DNA of 54,385 nucleotides from an uncultured bacterium (GTDB lineage: Bacteria; Patescibacteriota; Minisyncoccia; Phycocordibacterales; CAIRYW01). The translations under genes and the position numbers were made by a program. Below the pieces are notes generated by a model, which saw only the letters and a list, made by a program, of their open reading frames with translations, was not told the origin of the DNA and ran no database searches. The stretch lies in assembly GCA_903882905.1 (NCBI GenBank), contig CAIRYW010000010.1:1-54385 (forward strand), written 5' to 3'. Of the stretch, positions 52,066 to 54,385 are shown piece after piece. Numbering within the stretch: the first letter of the stretch is position 1; every line of letters starts with the position of its first letter.

Positions 52066-53070
52066 TTACTCTCCTTTCTCTAGAAATTTAAATACAGCTT
52101 CTTTTGTGAGCAGATCTTCGATAAAAGCATGAAGTCGTGCCTCGTCTGCTTTAGGATATTGTTTTTTTAGCATATCGATTTCTTTGTGGACTTCACCGTG
52201 GTCTGCCGTAATGTTTTCTTTTTTTGCAATTTCGATAAGTAAAATTTCACCTATAACTCTTTTTTCTGCTTTTTCTTTCCAGTCATTTCGCACAGCTTCC
52301 TCAGTTTTTCCAGATTCTTTTTTGTATTGCTCAAAAGTGTAGCCTTGTTTTGATAGAGTGCTCGAAAATTCATTTGTCATTTTATCCAATTCTTCTTCGA
52401 GAAGTATTTCTGGAATTTCTAATTTACTGTCTTTGATTATTCCATCAAGGATTTTTATTCTTTTTGTTTCTTTAGCCTTAAATTCCTTTTCTTTTCCTAG
52501 ATTTTCTTTCAGTTTTACTGTAAAGTCAGCGACATCTTTAAAGTCACCTAGTTTTTTTACAAAATCGTCTGTTAATTCCTTGTTCTCTGCTCCTTCTGTT
52601 TTCTCGCGATATTTTTTTAGTTCATCGATGGCATCATTTACTTCTTTTTCTGTAACCTCAAGATCATCTTTATCTTTTGCTATTTTTTGAGCAATTTTTT
52701 TGTAGTCGGCTAAATCAATTTCTGGATAAACATAAGTCTTGATTATTACTTCTGCGTTTTTTCCTTTTTCTAAAGAGGTGACTGCAATTTTTGGTCTGCC
52801 AAGAGTAAAAAGTTTTTTCTCCTCTATTACTTTTGGGTAGATTTCTCTGAGTGCTTCTTCAAGTGCTTCTTCAAGGATTGTGGCTTCACCTAGTTTTGCG
52901 ACAATAACATCTTCAGGAACTTTTCCTGGCCTGAAGCCATCCATTTTGATGTCTTGGCTAAGAGACTTTAAGACTGAAGGTCTTTTAGCTTCAATTTCAG
53001 CACTTTCTATTTCGAGCTTGATTTCGACTTCTGACTTTGGCAACTTTGTGATTGAGACGATTTTTGACAT
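52066..53070 (-). CDS. tig: Trigger factor
   Basis: EIESAEIEAKRPSVLKSLSQDIKMDGFRPGKVPEDVI... Confidence 0.88.
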   Translation of the reverse strand: MSKIVSITKLPKSEVEIKLEIESAEIEAKRPSVLKSLSQDIKMDGFRPGKVPEDVIVAKLGEATILEEALEEALREIYPKVIEEKKLFTLGRPKIAVTSLEKGKNAEVIIKTYVYPEIDLADYKKIAQKIAKDKDDLEVTEKEVNDAIDELKKYREKTEGAENKELTDDFVKKLGDFKDVADFTVKLKENLGKEKEFKAKETKRIKILDGIIKDSKLEIPEILLEEELDKMTNEFSSTLSKQGYTFEQYKKESGKTEEAVRNDWKEKAEKRVIGEILLIEIAKKENITADHGEVHKEIDMLKKQYPKADEARLHAFIEDLLTKEAVFKFLEKGE

Positions 53071-53193
53071 ATGGTTATATACGATTATTTTAAAATAGTT
53101 CTAAGATATTACCTTAATATTGAAGAATTACAAAATAAAAAACCAAGGACTTACCTTTCTGAAGATTTAAGGTGAGTCCTTGGTTTTTATCAA

Positions 53194-53460
53194 TTATTTT
53201 GCTAAAGCTTTGTCTAGCGAGTCTAGGTTTCCTTGGATATCAGTACTTGAAGCAGAGTTTAGATCATTCAAAACGCTCTGAAGAAATGGATCGGTATCTG
53301 TGGCACTTGCCGCAGTTTGAACTTTTTTTATTGTGAGCAATCTTTGATTGTAAAAGTAAAAAGCTCCAGCGAGTAAGACTAGAATTATTATGACAATTCC
53401 AACAAGACCTCCGATACCTTCTTTTGGAGTTTCTATTTCTTTTTCTTGATTATCATTCAT
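53194..53460 (-). CDS. Single-TM hypothetical protein
   Basis: EKEIETPKEGIGGLVGIVIIILVLLAGAFYFYNQ. Confidence 0.65.
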   Translation of the reverse strand: MNDNQEKEIETPKEGIGGLVGIVIIILVLLAGAFYFYNQRLLTIKKVQTAASATDTDPFLQSVLNDLNSASSTDIQGNLDSLDKALAK

Positions 53461-53465
53461 TTTCG

Positions 53466-54380
53466 TTAATTTTGAGATTCACTACTTGAAGCTACTGTAT
53501 CTGTATTACTCTGCTCCTGGTCTTTTTGGTCTATTTCTGTCGTTGTAGATTCAGCTTGTTCGCTTAAGTTTTGTGGAATTATGGTTGTCTGGGTTGAAGT
53601 CGAGATCGATTCAGCGTCTGTTGAGGTTCCAGTAGTCTGATCGCTTAAGGTTGATGTTGCTGAATCATCAGTCTGAGGAGCATTGTCGCTTGCTGCGGGC
53701 AATGAATCCAGGGTTGTTTTATATACATTAACCGCATCCATAATTTTATCAGTTGCTTCTAAGACACTTGCTCTGATTGCATCTACCGAAATTCCATCCA
53801 CTGAAGAGATTGCATTGTTGATTTGTGATTTAACATCTGAAACTGAGGATTTTGCTATTGCTAATTTTTGCTCGGCGTCTGAAAGAAGACTTGTTGAACT
53901 TGAAACATCAATGTTTGATGCGACAAGCAAAGAAATTTTTTCTGTGATTTTTGTGTCAGCTGACTCTAGTTTTGCAATTTTTTTGTCTAAGGTTTTAAAA
54001 AGACCAAGGTTTAAATTATTTTTTACTCCAAGCTGTTTTGTTTTTGAAAGTTTTTGGTCAGTAGATTTAAATTTTACTAAGTTTGATCTTATGTCTGTTT
54101 TAAAAGTATCTACTTCGCTCGCAACTTCAGGATAATTTTTTTTGTCTTTTAAAATATCATCTAATCGAGATTGCAATTTATCAGTCCCGTAATTAAAAAG
54201 ATCTTTAAAAATTTTGATGTTTTCTTGGTTTGGAATTGCAGATAGAGCTTTTTCTGCATCCTGTTTTTTTGAAGCCAAAAAAGATTCTTTGGTATTAATT
54301 TGTCCAGTACTTTGTGCGAAAGATAGTAGCGGGGTAGTTGTGAGAATGATAATTGAAGTTAGTTTAAATATTTTTTTCAT
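53466..54380 (-). CDS. Secreted Ser/Thr-rich protein, unknown
   Basis: Signal peptide MKKIFKLTSIIILTTTPLLSFAQ; coiled-coil and S/T-rich tail. Confidence 0.65.
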   Translation of the reverse strand: MKKIFKLTSIIILTTTPLLSFAQSTGQINTKESFLASKKQDAEKALSAIPNQENIKIFKDLFNYGTDKLQSRLDDILKDKKNYPEVASEVDTFKTDIRSNLVKFKSTDQKLSKTKQLGVKNNLNLGLFKTLDKKIAKLESADTKITEKISLLVASNIDVSSSTSLLSDAEQKLAIAKSSVSDVKSQINNAISSVDGISVDAIRASVLEATDKIMDAVNVYKTTLDSLPAASDNAPQTDDSATSTLSDQTTGTSTDAESISTSTQTTIIPQNLSEQAESTTTEIDQKDQEQSNTDTVASSSESQN

Positions 54381-54385
54381 TTTAT

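Noticed and set aside
1-54385. CRISPR array, rRNA operon, retron or diversity-generating retroelement
   Set aside because: No regularly spaced identical repeats, no rRNA-like sequence and no reverse transcriptase seen; the Avd-like four-helix-bundle protein alone is not evidence of a DGR
1-54385. Alternative genetic code (UGA as Gly, known in some CPR lineages)
   Set aside because: Several genes end sensibly at TGA (e.g. def) and the one internal stop seen is TAG; standard code fits

Overview
AT-rich, gene-dense window that looks like a Candidate Phyla Radiation / Patescibacteria (Parcubacteria-like) chromosome; this placement is inferred from gene content and protein style, and no rRNA is present to confirm it. 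Main blocks: (i) a minus-strand type IV secretion-like operon (VirB6/TrbL-like, PrgI-like, split VirB4 N-terminal part, VirB4 ATPase, secreted and membrane proteins) at about 1-10126, interrupted by a four-helix-bundle gene and a GIY-YIG gene; (ii) secreted/PKD/IPT-type proteins; (iii) housekeeping genes (rsmA, uvrD/pcrA-like, comM-like, pnp, rpsO, xerC/D-like, xth, cca, hup, rny, clpP, def, rsmE, tig); (iv) four tRNAs (Arg-TCG, Gly-GCC, Pro-TGG, Gly-TCC); (v) several high-GC ORFans. Strongest unexplained signal: three of the four tRNA genes are followed by a hairpin-rich element. Each element opens with a 10-nt exact reverse complement of that tRNA's own T-arm (TTCGAATCCC, TTCGATTCCC or TTCAAATCCC) and later carries a sense copy of the same T-arm sequence. 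Two of the three also share an internal core (GAAAGCCG ... GAGGCGGGGYCG ... TATCTGTGACC). Other notable signals: two G8 tracts, each at an ORF break; a heptad-repeat family flanking a four-helix-bundle gene and also sitting in-frame inside coding genes; CCCGTTAGAGA inverted-repeat elements; a leader with mutually exclusive hairpins; a gene with an in-frame amber stop; and a gene lacking any canonical start codon. All calls were made by eye, with no database searches.
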